Counted from the stretch's first letter, positions 1 to 7,568 are shown. The stretch is DNA of 12,743 nt from CAUZEO01 sp963578625 (GCA_963578625.1 CAUZEO010000140.1:1-12743), one strand, 5' to 3'. Numbers and translations: made by a program. The notes: generated from the sequence alone by a model not told the origin.

Positions 1-15
1 GTTAGTTCAAAAGAC

Positions 16-36
16 TTCTTGCAGTGGGGGCAAGAA
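16..36 (-). terminator. Possible terminator hairpin after the dynamin-like gene
   Basis: A perfect 7-bp inverted repeat (TTCTTGC / GCAAGAA) with a 7-base loop lies 26 bases past the stop codon of the minus-strand GTPase gene. Read on that strand it is followed by GTCTTTTGAAC, so there is only a short T run. This fits a weak intrinsic terminator. It could also be a chance hairpin, and its position just past the stop is the main support. Confidence 0.3.
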
Positions 37-61
37 ATTGTGCCGGCTGGTGACTGGGGGT

Positions 62-1402
62 TCACTTCACCCTTTTGCGTAGTGCCGCGATGTCTTTGTC
101 GATGAGCTTCTGCAGTCTTCGATAGCGGCGGTTCCCGGTTGGAGACCGCGCGGGAACGGATTCGATACCCATCACTGCCAGCGACTTTTCCAGCGGACCC
201 CGCACGGCCGCCCATCGGGCGCGGAGATCGTCGCGCTGACCAAGGGTGAAGTCCCGCTCGTAGATGCGCCGATACGCGCCTTCGATGCCGTCTACCTTAT
301 TCTTCCCGATGCGTTGCACGACGAATCGGCTGATTGCCCACCACAGGACGGTCAGGAGCAGTCCCGCGCAGACGATAATAAGCGGAAGTTGGAAATTTTC
401 AGAATTCCGGGAAAGGGCCCCCAGCGCTGCCGTCACCCCGAAGATCGTGAAGGTAATCATGGCGCACACGGAGCGCGCCATCAGTACAGATCGTTTGACA
501 TCCCAGCAGACGCGCACGTGCATGTCGAGGCGCTCGGCCTGTTCTTTCAGCGTGCTGATTACGTTGTCGACACGACGGTTCATTGCGCTGTTGATGTGGT
601 GTACGACCTCTTCGCGAGCTTCATCGAAGCCGGTCAACGACAGAGTGTCATTCCCGTTCGACGAAAGCTGGTCGGCGCCGGGAATATAGGTGGTGTAGAC
701 CTCCGGCATGTCTTTCGTCTGAATCACCCGGGACAGATTCCAGCAGAGCGCCCCATAGTCTCTCGCAAAATCCCGAATGCTGGAGAAAATGTCCGCCTTG
801 TTCATCAGGATCAGGGTTTTGTTTTCCAACCCCGAAAGTCCCTGGGTGAAGGCGGAAATCGTTTCCCCGGTGGTCCCCGGCTTTTCAGGGTCCAGAAAAA
901 AGAGAACCAGGTCCGCGGACTCACCGAACGTGCGCACGGCAGACATAAAGTCATATCCGCGCTCCTGCGCCGTGGTTGCCGCATCGATCATGCCGGGGCT
1001 GTCCACCAGCGTCATCTTTCGGAGCAGATCGAGATTCAACAGTTTCAACTTCAGCCGCGACAGAAATGCAGGCCCGAATCGGTCCAATCCGGTAAAAGTA
1101 ACCTCGGGCCGCATCGCCGCGGCTGGCCCGCTGGATTCCCCGGGTTGTTCTGAGAAACTCAGGATCGTAAAGCCGTCATCAGTAGGCGCGATTCCCGTTT
1201 TCTGGACCGGTTTGTCCAGGAGGTAATTGATGAAGGTGGATTTTCCTGAGGAATGATTCCCCAGAAAAAGGATGGTCGGTTTGCCCGCATTGAGCTGGCG
1301 GGGCATGTTGATTTCCAGATGGTACCGCTGGGCGAGGGGCGTAAGTATGTCCCGGTAGTATTGCTCCGTTCGGCTTTGTAGCGCATCCAATCCGTCGTCC
1401 AT
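62..1402 (-). CDS. EHD/dynamin-like GTPase with two C-terminal membrane segments
   Basis: This 446-residue protein belongs to the dynamin superfamily of large nucleotide-hydrolysing, membrane-remodelling proteins. Seen directly: P-loop GNHSSGKST at 48-56, a switch-I-like APTDDGF near 72-78, DSPG at 134-137 and NKAD at 201-204. After NKAD comes a DYGALCWNLSRVIQT segment (about 215-229) ending in a Tyr-rich strand. This resembles the YGALMWSLGKIINTPEV region of eukaryotic EHD proteins more than classical bacterial dynamins. Two hydrophobic helices (about 311-330 and 338-358) replace a simple helical stalk. A basic C-terminal tail follows, and no EH domain is present. The likely role is GTP- or ATP-driven work at the inner membrane; the substrate is unknown. 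There is no clear Shine-Dalgarno before the ATG. The next gene upstream on the same strand is bipA, about 390 bases away, so the two are probably separate transcription units. The dynamin-superfamily call is firm. The EHD subfamily is inferred from motif resemblance. Confidence 0.85.
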   Translation of the reverse strand: MDDGLDALQSRTEQYYRDILTPLAQRYHLEINMPRQLNAGKPTILFLGNHSSGKSTFINYLLDKPVQKTGIAPTDDGFTILSFSEQPGESSGPAAAMRPEVTFTGLDRFGPAFLSRLKLKLLNLDLLRKMTLVDSPGMIDAATTAQERGYDFMSAVRTFGESADLVLFFLDPEKPGTTGETISAFTQGLSGLENKTLILMNKADIFSSIRDFARDYGALCWNLSRVIQTKDMPEVYTTYIPGADQLSSNGNDTLSLTGFDEAREEVVHHINSAMNRRVDNVISTLKEQAERLDMHVRVCWDVKRSVLMARSVCAMITFTIFGVTAALGALSRNSENFQLPLIIVCAGLLLTVLWWAISRFVVQRIGKNKVDGIEGAYRRIYERDFTLGQRDDLRARWAAVRGPLEKSLAVMGIESVPARSPTGNRRYRRLQKLIDKDIAALRKRVK

Positions 1403-1640
1403 GGTTACGCGGAAACTACCCTACATTACTCCAGCCACCAATACCTAATAACGAACTTTGGAAATGTTTTCCCAACCCTGGATCAAGCCGGAAAAACTGC
1501 GTACTAAGATCCGTTTGGGTTCGGAACCGCGATTTCCCCGCTTCTCGCAGGGCAGGCGCGTATTTAGTGATTCAGATCTCGGTCGGGGGCCTGTAGCTCC
1601 GGCCTGTTTTGTGGCTCTGTTGAGCTTGTTTGTCGCCGAT

Positions 1641-1661
1641 CGGAAGTCTCGGCGACTTCCG
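1641..1661. repeat. Small hairpin, candidate dispersed intergenic element
   Basis: CGGAAGT and ACTTCCG form a perfect 7-bp stem around the loop CTCGGCG. The element sits in a wider block (about 1580-1675) of non-coding sequence containing GGCCTGTAGCTCCGGCCTG. The form is that of a short dispersed intergenic repeat, but only one copy is visible in this window. Confidence 0.4.
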
Positions 1662-1726
1662 CTACATGGGGAGCCGTTAAATTCGAAAGTTTCCTTCTTT
1701 ATCTTCGTTTCCTTCAGTTCAATATC

Positions 1727-1774
1727 CCCGAACCCGAACCCGAACCCGAACCCGAACCCGAACCCGAACCCGAA
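1727..1774. repeat. Tandem array of eight CCCGAA hexamers
   Basis: Eight uninterrupted perfect copies of CCCGAA (TTCGGG on the other strand) begin about 20 bases beyond the bipA stop codon. A ninth, degenerate CCCCGAA follows at about 1783-1789. The unit length is a multiple of three, so overlapping reading frames become Asn-Pro or Gly-Ser repeats that do not indicate real proteins. Such arrays expand and contract by slippage. No protein binding is known to me for this unit. Confidence 0.9.
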
Positions 1775-1793
1775 CCCCGCATCCCCGAACTGC

Positions 1794-3608
1794 CTACCGC
1801 TTTTCCATCCGCTTGCGCACGTTCGCGTCTAGAATTTTCTTTCGCAGCCGAAGATGATTGGGGGTGACCTCCACGTATTCGTCCTGCGCAATGAACTCTA
1901 TGGATCTTTCCAGGTTCATTTGTGTGGGAGGTTCCAGGAGAATCGCCTTGTCGGTGCCCGACGCGCGGACGTTTGTGAGCTGCTTGGTCTTCGTCGGATT
2001 GCAAGGCAAGTCTCCGGAACGGGAGCTTTCTCCTACAACCATTCCGGGGTAAACCTCTTCCTGCGGCCCGATGAAGAGGCGGCCCCGTTGCTGGAGATTG
2101 TCCAGTGAGTACGCCGTGGCCTTTCCAAACTCCATGGAAACCAGCGCTCCGCTGGTCCGGGCGGGAATATGACCAAGGTAGGGCAAGTATTCCCGAAATA
2201 TGTGACTCATGACCCCCTCGCCGCTGCTTGCGTTGGTCAGGTAGGTCTCCATTCCGATCACGCCACGGGTCGGAATGTCCGCAGTCAGCTTCACGCGGTC
2301 TCCGGCATGCTCCATGTGGACAATTTCTCCTTTTCGCTCGGAAAGATACTGCATCATGTCGCCCAGAATCCGCTGCGGAATGTCGAGCCAAAGATCCTCA
2401 ATGGGCTCCAGACGCTTTCCATTTTCTTCGTGATAAATCACCTCCGGACGGCTGATCAACAGTTCGAAGCCCTCCCGGCGCATGGATTCGGCCACGATGG
2501 CGACCTGGAGGTCGCCTCGCGCTCGAATCGTGAAAATGTTGGCGGAGTCGGTATCCGCTACTTCAAGGGATACGTTGGTGCGTATTTCGCGGGTGAGCCG
2601 TTCGCGCAAATTGCGTGAGGTTACGTATTTGCCGTCCCTTCCTGCCAGCGGGCCGTCGTTTACGCAGAACTGCATCTGGATGGTAGGCGGATCGATCGCC
2701 ACCGACGGCAATCGCGCCTGGTTCGCACTGCCGGCAAGAGTCTCCCCGATCCGAACGTTGTCGAATCCTGCAATTCCGACAATTTCTCCCGGACCCGCCT
2801 GATCCGACTCTGTGGTTCCAAGTCCAGCGAAGCGAAATATTTTCTGTACCGCGGAGAGGGAGTTGGCTCCGTTTGCGTGGAGGCAACAGATTGAATCCCC
2901 GGTAGAAACTGCTCCACCCGTGAGCTTTCCCACCGCGATAACGCCTACGTAATCATTCCAGTCGAGGTTACTCACGAGCATTTGAAACGGGTCGTTGGGA
3001 ATGGCTTCGGGCGGCGGGATGTGATCGACGATTGCATCGAGCAGGGGAGACATACAGTCGCTGGGGCGGGCTGGATCCTGCGACATGAAGCCTTCCTTGG
3101 CGCTGCCATAGAAGAATGGCGCATTAAACTGCGGCTCATTCGCGTCCAGCTCCATCAGGAGTTCGAGCACCTGGTCGTGGACGAGTTCCGGGTTCGCGGT
3201 TTCCCGATCCACCTTGTTGATGACCACGATCAACCGGAGGCCGTTCTCGATCGCCTTTCGAAGCACAAACCGTGTCTGTGCCTGCGTGCCTTCCGCGGCA
3301 TCCACCAGCAGCAGGGCACCATCGACCATTTTAAGGATTCGCTCCACTTCCCCCCCGAAATCCGCGTGTCCCGGCGTGTCGACGATGTTTATAATGGTGT
3401 CATTCCACTGGATGGAGGCGTTTTTGGCCCGGATGGTTATTCCCTTTTCCCGTTCAAGGTCCATCGTGTCCATCGCCCGGTCCTGGACGGTTTCGTTCGC
3501 TCGAAATAGACCTGAGTCCTTCATCAGCTTGTCAACAAGGGTTGTCTTCCCATGGTCGACGTGGGCGATCATTGCAATATTTCGTATACGCTGGATGAAT
3601 TGGTTCAT
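1794..3608 (-). CDS. typA: Translational GTPase BipA/TypA
   Basis: The 604-residue protein is close to the usual BipA length (about 605-615). BipA is a ribosome-binding GTPase of the EF-G family that supports 50S assembly and growth at low temperature or under stress. Visible motifs are G1 AHVDHGKTTL (15-24), the switch-I element DLEREKGITI, G3 DTPGH and G4 NKVD. The early stretch HGKTTLVDKLMKDSGLFR is typical of this family. The later EF-G-like domain III and V segments are present, including IPTRGVIGMETYLTNAS and RRGRLFIGP-like text (here QQRGRLFIGPQEEVYPGMVVGE). The C-terminus is LRLRKKILDANVRKRM, in the position of the usual BipA-specific tail. It ends in TAG. The ATG has no obvious Shine-Dalgarno. 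The gene is divergent from the small membrane gene starting 47 bases away. It looks intact. Confidence 0.97.
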   Translation of the reverse strand: MNQFIQRIRNIAMIAHVDHGKTTLVDKLMKDSGLFRANETVQDRAMDTMDLEREKGITIRAKNASIQWNDTIINIVDTPGHADFGGEVERILKMVDGALLLVDAAEGTQAQTRFVLRKAIENGLRLIVVINKVDRETANPELVHDQVLELLMELDANEPQFNAPFFYGSAKEGFMSQDPARPSDCMSPLLDAIVDHIPPPEAIPNDPFQMLVSNLDWNDYVGVIAVGKLTGGAVSTGDSICCLHANGANSLSAVQKIFRFAGLGTTESDQAGPGEIVGIAGFDNVRIGETLAGSANQARLPSVAIDPPTIQMQFCVNDGPLAGRDGKYVTSRNLRERLTREIRTNVSLEVADTDSANIFTIRARGDLQVAIVAESMRREGFELLISRPEVIYHEENGKRLEPIEDLWLDIPQRILGDMMQYLSERKGEIVHMEHAGDRVKLTADIPTRGVIGMETYLTNASSGEGVMSHIFREYLPYLGHIPARTSGALVSMEFGKATAYSLDNLQQRGRLFIGPQEEVYPGMVVGESSRSGDLPCNPTKTKQLTNVRASGTDKAILLEPPTQMNLERSIEFIAQDEYVEVTPNHLRLRKKILDANVRKRMEKR

Positions 3609-3655
3609 AAAAGTCGCGGGAATCTACGTCGGGAATCCGGTTTTGGAAACGGTGA

Positions 3656-3964
3656 ATGCACGATCATAGCAAAAAAATGGGCCTGACGTGCGCACCAATC
3701 GTCTGCCTGCTGCTTTACGGGGCAATAATTCTCGGCTTTACGGTGTTCCGGAGCGTCTGGGCCGCGACTTTTCCCTACCATTTCCTCGTGATGGCCGCAG
3801 TTCTATCGATGCCCGCGCCTGCGCCGGTCGTTCCGGAGCCAACGCCTGTGAAGCTGCCGGCCAGTTCTGTTGCGCGGCCGGATTCGATTGCCGGACCCGC
3901 GGATGACCCGGCAGTTGAGCTGCCCGGCTCTGATGTCTCACCTTTTGAGCTCATGCAATTCTGA
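3656..3964 (+). CDS. Small two-helix membrane protein with Pro/Ala-rich tail (possibly truncated)
   Basis: I do not recognise a family. The 102-residue product has a short polar start (MHDHSKK), a first hydrophobic helix (about 10-28), a second hydrophobic segment (about 40-54), then a Pro/Ala/Val-rich, probably periplasmic linker. It ends in an acidic SDVSPFELMQF. Most third codon positions are G or C, as in neighbouring genes, which supports real coding. A weak GGA lies 9 bases before the ATG. It starts 47 bases from the divergent bipA start, so both promoters must share that short gap. The frame past the TGA stop still looks like protein (see next entry), so this may be the front part of a longer gene. 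It and the secreted protein downstream probably form one transcription unit. Confidence 0.6.
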   Translation: MHDHSKKMGLTCAPIVCLLLYGAIILGFTVFRSVWAATFPYHFLVMAAVLSMPAPAPVVPEPTPVKLPASSVARPDSIAGPADDPAVELPGSDVSPFELMQF

Positions 3965-4132
3965 TGGAAACAGGCCAACCCCATCGAGCGAAAGCGGTTT
4001 TTTGAATGGACTGTAGAGCAGGAGTGAGCCTGCACAGACATGTTGATGGTCCGGGAATTGCTTGGGGCTATGGAGCACGAATTGCCCAGCAACGCACTGA
4101 TTTCTCTGGGAAACTCGTTCGAAAACCGATGA
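3965..4132 (+). pseudogene. In-frame continuation of the small membrane gene past two TGA codons
   Basis: In the same frame as the preceding ORF, sequence after the TGA at 3962-3964 reads WKQANPIERKRFFEWTVEQE. It meets a second TGA (4025-4027), then continues ACTDMLMVRELLGAMEHELP and on to a TGA at 4130-4132. Both pieces look like amphipathic helices with G/C-biased third positions. The last stop overlaps the ATG of the next gene as ATGA, as expected for a true gene end. If both internal TGAs were CGA (one C-to-T change each), the whole would be a single protein of about 158 residues. TGA is clearly the normal stop elsewhere in the window (hpf, the GTPase, the CDGSH gene). I infer a gene broken by two nonsense changes. 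Sequencing error or recoding is less likely. Confidence 0.4.
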
Positions 4133-5115
4133 TACACTGTTCCAGAATCGGGGCCTTGGCCCGCTTAAATGGGCTGGCAGGGTCAATTCTTGTCTCGTTG
4201 TCAGCCTTTGCGGCAGCCGACTCCGTGGATCTGATTTTCGATTGGCCGGCAGGGACCTCGGCCCTCGTGACCCTTGAGAGCACCCGGAGTCGGGGGCCGG
4301 TCGGCCGAGTGACGAAACATACGGTTTCCGGGACGTACCGGCTCGTCGTATCCGAAAGCGGCGATGGGAGGATGATCGGGTTTGAGGACGGCCGGCTGGT
4401 GTCTTCCCTGGGGAGTCTCGACGGAGCCGAAAAGAACATCCACGCGATGATGGTCGAAGCAATGGCGAATCCGGCAGGATTCGAGATCACGCCGACAGGC
4501 CGCTGTGTGCGTCTTGCTGATGTATCAAAACTCAAGGAGAGTATCCAGGAGATGCTTGATTCGTTTTCATCCGAGTTAACGCCCGATGCGCGTATTCATT
4601 TTTCGAAGATGTTTGAGCAGATGACGAATAGCGAGGTTCTGCTGAATGGTGCCGTCGAACAGTGGCACCGTGATGTCGGATTTTGGAGCGGAGCCCAACT
4701 GGACGTGGGGGACTGGTATGAAATGGACTATACCAATCGAGTTTCAATTCTCGATGACCACCCGCTCCCCATGAAGAAAAAATTCCGCGTGGTCGAACGC
4801 ATACCTTGCAGCGAGGGTGACAGCACCAGCGACTGCGTGCGCATCGAGTTGAGCAGTGAAGCAGGCACCGCCGAGTTGCGGCAGGTATTTTCCAAGGTCA
4901 TCCAGGAAATCGCCGAAAAGACGAAAACGAATCCGGAGATCAGAAAACTTTCCTTTGAGCAGAATACGGTAATCATCACTGAGCCTGCCACGTTGCGCCC
5001 TCACAAGATCGAAACGACAAAGTCCAGCACCATTCTGATGACCGTCGCCGGCCGGGAGCAAAACTCGATCAAATCCGAACGAACCCGAAGAGCTTTTTTC
5101 TGGAGTGTACCGTAG
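4129..5115 (+). CDS. Secreted protein of unknown function
   Basis: The function is not recognised. An upstream ATG at 4006 would add 41 residues that do not look like protein. I chose 4129 because it gives a clean Sec signal peptide (MIHCSRIGALARLNGLAGSI..., cleavage likely after SAFA, near residue 29) and because this ATG overlaps the stop of the preceding frame as ATGA, suggesting translational coupling. The mature part (about 300 residues) is predicted to be soluble. It begins with beta-strand-like text (VDLIFDWPAGTSALVTLEST), has a central helical stretch with SKLKESIQEMLDSF, a GDWYEMDYTNRVSILDD segment and a two-Cys stretch (IPCSEGDSTSDCVRIEL) that could form a disulfide. The pattern of paired beta-rich halves around a helical insert recalls uncharacterised bacterial envelope proteins such as the DUF6263 type, but this is only a guess. 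Confidence 0.75.
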   Translation: MIHCSRIGALARLNGLAGSILVSLSAFAAADSVDLIFDWPAGTSALVTLESTRSRGPVGRVTKHTVSGTYRLVVSESGDGRMIGFEDGRLVSSLGSLDGAEKNIHAMMVEAMANPAGFEITPTGRCVRLADVSKLKESIQEMLDSFSSELTPDARIHFSKMFEQMTNSEVLLNGAVEQWHRDVGFWSGAQLDVGDWYEMDYTNRVSILDDHPLPMKKKFRVVERIPCSEGDSTSDCVRIELSSEAGTAELRQVFSKVIQEIAEKTKTNPEIRKLSFEQNTVIITEPATLRPHKIETTKSSTILMTVAGREQNSIKSERTRRAFFWSVP

Positions 5116-5148
5116 CGGATTCGGTTTTCAACGAAGTGAATAGAAAGT

Positions 5149-5190
5149 CAATATCGAATGTTCGATATTGGACGTTGAGAATTCGATATT
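5149..5190. repeat. Palindromic AATATCGAA repeat cluster between convergent genes
   Basis: CAATATCGAA (5149-5158) and TTCGATATTG (5161-5170) form a perfect 10-bp inverted repeat with a two-base centre. A further TTCGATATT copy follows at 5182-5190 after GGACGTTGAGAA. The cluster lies between the stop codons of two convergent genes (5115 and 5221). It may act as a bidirectional terminator or represent a dispersed intergenic repeat family. No T run follows the stem on either strand. Confidence 0.7.
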
Positions 5191-5220
5191 CGACATTTCT
5201 GTTCCCAACCCCCATTCCCT

Positions 5221-7347
5221 TCACGCTCCTTCCGGCATGAAGTCCGCTTCGTCGGGAGCTAGCTCTTCCGGCTGCCAGCGGGTCTCTTTTTTGAGGAATT
5301 CCTTGGCGCGCTTTCTTCCCTCGGCGGCTTCTTCTTTATCGAGGATCACGTCAAGTTCGTCTCTCAGCATCCTGGCAGGCTCGAAGCCAAGGTCCGTGGA
5401 AAGGGTCAGCCATTTGTAGGACTCAGGATAGTCCGTATCCAGTGCCGAACTGTCGTAATAGGCCTTTCCGAGGAGATACTGCGCGCGTGGTTCGCCCTGT
5501 TCCGCGGCCTCCCGAATCCATTTTAGTGCTTCTTCCACATCCCTGGGGACCGAATCGCCTCGGCTGTAAATGGACCCCAGCATCATCAGCGCGGGAAGGT
5601 ATCCGTTCTCTCCGGACTTTCTCAACCAGAGGATCGATTCACCTGTACTGCGATCCGTTCCAATACCCCGGGCAAAATAGGTCGAGAGAAGATATTGTGC
5701 GTCGGCGTTGTCGAGTTCCGCCAGCGACCTGGTCTCCACAAACGCTTTGTGATACCAGGAGTCCGCGGTCGATAAATTCTTACTTGCTCCAAGGGCGCCC
5801 TGTTCGTAGATAGCACCCAGCGCGATCATCGCGGGAAGAAATTTTGCGGCTGCCGCGCGTTTGTACCAGGACAGCGCTTCCTTCTCGTCCCGGTCGACGC
5901 CCAGCCCGTTCTCGTAGGCGTTCGCGAGCATGAATTGCGCTTTGTCATAGCCAATCTCCGCCGCGCGGTGCAGCCAGCGGTACGCCTCCGCCTGATCTTT
6001 CTCCACCCCGCGACCCTGGCCGTAGAGAACAACCAGTGCACTCATCGCGTCAAAGTTGCCCCGGTTCGCCAGCGCAAGATATCCGTCACGGGCTTTGCGA
6101 TACCACTGGGCCGCGAGTTCTTCGGCCGCGTCCACGTCCGGATGCGTTCGGTACCACTCCGCCAGCACGTGCATGGCGGTGATGTTGTTGTAACGCGCCG
6201 CAAGGTTCAGCTCGTCCATCGCTTTTTGTTCGTCCGGCGGCGTGCCTACACCGGCGCGATACATCTGCCACAGGAGAAAATGGGCATCCGACTCGTGTAG
6301 GGTTGCCGCCTCTTCGATGTACGCGAGGCCTTTTTCAATGCTGCCTTCCGCGCCGGATTCTTCGGCAAGGGCTTTGCCGAGAAGCAGTAAGGCTCGCGGG
6401 TACTTCTTCTCCGCCGCCTTGCGCAACCATTTCATCCCTTCCGCGGACTGGTCCTCCAGTACCTGCGATTCGTAGTGCACGATATACAGATCCGTTGCAG
6501 CCTGTACGCTACCTTGCTCTGCTTCTTCCCGAAGAATGCGGACCGCCCGTTTGAACCATCTCCTTGCGGTGTCCAGGTCTGCGTCGAGGCCTCTGCCGAG
6601 AAGGTAGATCTGACCCAGTACCAGGCAGGCTCGGGCGTACCCCGCGTCGGCCGCTTTCAAGTACAGTGCATTCGCTGCTTTCTGATCCGGCTTGGTTCCC
6701 ACTCCGAATTCAAGGAGTTTGCCGAGCTGGAAAATTGCGTCGGGATCGCCGCCATCGGCAGCTTTTTTCATCCACATCTGCGCTTGGGCGGGGTCCGGGG
6801 CTGTTCCCGTTCCGTCCCGAAAGCAGAACGCAATGCTTTTTGCGGCTCGCGGTTTGATAGCAACTTCCGGATTTTGATTCTCCGCGGCGATTCGCTCGAA
6901 CCAGATCCGGGCTTTCTCGCTATTCGGAGTAACGCCCCGGCCGAATTCGTACGAATTGGCGACTTCGTAGCGCGCCGCGTTGTCCTTTTCCACGGCGCTT
7001 TCCATGTAGAGCCGAAACCCGATTCGAGGAGCATACGGAACGACAAGGCCCGACATGTAGAAGTCGGCCAGGCGGGTCCGGGCTTCGGTGCTTCCCGATT
7101 TCGCCGCGTCCACGATTTGCCTCACCGCCCGCCGAATGTCCCGGGGTGTGCCTTGCCCGAAAAACAACGCTTCCCCAACCGCGAGTTGAGCATCTGCGTC
7201 GCCTCCTTCCGCGGCAATCACAAGCTCTTCGTAACCGGAATCATCAATCGTTTCCGCATGAACACCGGCAGCGATCGCGAAACTTACGAGCCGAACCAAT
7301 GTCCTTACCCCCACGTTCGGTCCGATCCCTGTAATGCGATAGTTCAT
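5221..7347 (-). CDS. Secreted Sel1-like (TPR-type) repeat protein
   Basis: From ATG 7347 the product has 708 residues. This start gives a plausible signal peptide (MNYRITGIGPNVGVRTLVRL..., cleavage after GVHA). An in-frame ATG at 7398 would add 17 residues before the signal-like stretch. The rest is a nearly continuous array of about 36-residue Sel1 repeats with the usual A-x-GD-A-x-A-x-x-x-L-G-x-x-Y-x-x-G-x-G-V-x-x-D pattern. Examples are GDADAQLAVGEALFFGQGTP, IGYDKAQFMLANAYENGLGV and QGEPRAQYLLGKAYYDSS, and I estimate more than a dozen. Such alpha-solenoids bind other proteins and often work in the envelope or in signalling. The C-terminal 50 residues are charged and acidic (DEADFMPEGA). 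There is no catalytic domain. It is transcribed alone, convergent with the secreted gene and divergent from the VWA-locus remnant. Its partner is unknown. Confidence 0.9.
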   Translation of the reverse strand: MNYRITGIGPNVGVRTLVRLVSFAIAAGVHAETIDDSGYEELVIAAEGGDADAQLAVGEALFFGQGTPRDIRRAVRQIVDAAKSGSTEARTRLADFYMSGLVVPYAPRIGFRLYMESAVEKDNAARYEVANSYEFGRGVTPNSEKARIWFERIAAENQNPEVAIKPRAAKSIAFCFRDGTGTAPDPAQAQMWMKKAADGGDPDAIFQLGKLLEFGVGTKPDQKAANALYLKAADAGYARACLVLGQIYLLGRGLDADLDTARRWFKRAVRILREEAEQGSVQAATDLYIVHYESQVLEDQSAEGMKWLRKAAEKKYPRALLLLGKALAEESGAEGSIEKGLAYIEEAATLHESDAHFLLWQMYRAGVGTPPDEQKAMDELNLAARYNNITAMHVLAEWYRTHPDVDAAEELAAQWYRKARDGYLALANRGNFDAMSALVVLYGQGRGVEKDQAEAYRWLHRAAEIGYDKAQFMLANAYENGLGVDRDEKEALSWYKRAAAAKFLPAMIALGAIYEQGALGASKNLSTADSWYHKAFVETRSLAELDNADAQYLLSTYFARGIGTDRSTGESILWLRKSGENGYLPALMMLGSIYSRGDSVPRDVEEALKWIREAAEQGEPRAQYLLGKAYYDSSALDTDYPESYKWLTLSTDLGFEPARMLRDELDVILDKEEAAEGRKRAKEFLKKETRWQPEELAPDEADFMPEGA

Positions 7348-7521
7348 ATCTGTTACGACTGCAAGGTAGGCGAAATTACTCCAAATGCCCAACTTCATTC
7401 CGAATCAAAAATCAAAATTTAAAAACTTGTCCAATCAGGCGGCGTATCAATATCTCAAATCAGGCCTATTCTTTTGAACTTAGTTCTGTGTATGTTTGTC
7501 TAGAAGATCTTCACTGGGGAT

Positions 7522-7536
7522 CCGGCAAAGTGCCGG
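7522..7536. repeat. Short hairpin in the leader of the VWA-locus remnant
   Basis: CCGGCA and TGCCGG form a 6-bp stem with an AAG loop, 33 bases before the GTG start at 7569. A 10-bp perfect palindrome, GAAGATCTTC, precedes it at 7503-7512. Either could be an operator or leader structure. Both are short enough to arise by chance. Confidence 0.3.
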
Positions 7537-7550
7537 CGTCGATAGCGAAC

Positions 7551-7561
7551 AGAAGGGAAGG
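7551..7561 (+). promoter_or_regulatory. Shine-Dalgarno that selects the GTG start at 7569
   Basis: The purine-rich AGAAGGGAAGG lies 7 bases before GTG 7569. The in-frame ATGs at 7488 and 7599 have no comparable site, and residues encoded before 7569 do not look like protein. This settles the start of the following ORF. Confidence 0.65.
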
Positions 7562-7568
7562 TGCATCC

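Larger units (their letters stand above)
1403..1793. other. 390-base non-coding stretch with hairpin and hexamer array
   Basis: This lies between the end of bipA and the start of the GTPase gene, both on the minus strand. I see no convincing gene. The one long plus-strand frame that crosses it has low-complexity composition, and its Asn-Pro run simply reads the CCCGAA array. It holds a 7-bp hairpin at 1641-1661 and eight hexamers at 1727-1774. It presumably also carries the bipA terminator and the promoter of the GTPase gene, but no convincing -35/-10 pair was found. Confidence 0.6.

Noticed and set aside
314..1153. Long plus-strand open frame opposite the GTPase gene
   Set aside because: It is antisense to a gene with four canonical GTPase motifs, and its own translation shows no domain or hydrophobic pattern.
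1458..1832. Plus-strand open frame with an Asn-Pro repeat tail
   Set aside because: The repeat is just the CCCGAA array read in one frame. The rest has low-complexity composition, no start signal, and the end overlaps bipA on the other strand.
1714..2391. Minus-strand open frame with Gly-Ser repeats
   Set aside because: It is a shadow of bipA in another frame running into the hexamer array.
3962..4027. Selenocysteine decoding of the two TGA codons
   Set aside because: No convincing SECIS-like stem-loop follows either TGA, the residues around them do not form a known selenoprotein redox motif, and two such sites in a small membrane protein would be odd.
4006..4128. N-terminal extension of the secreted protein from ATG 4006
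   Set aside because: The 41 added residues are not protein-like and would bury the signal peptide. The ATGA junction at 4129 is a better start.
7474..7504. Plus-strand promoter TTGAAC ... TCTAGA ahead of the VWA remnant
   Set aside because: The spacing is 19 bases and the -10 match is poor, so it is not distinguishable from chance in this A/T-rich gap.
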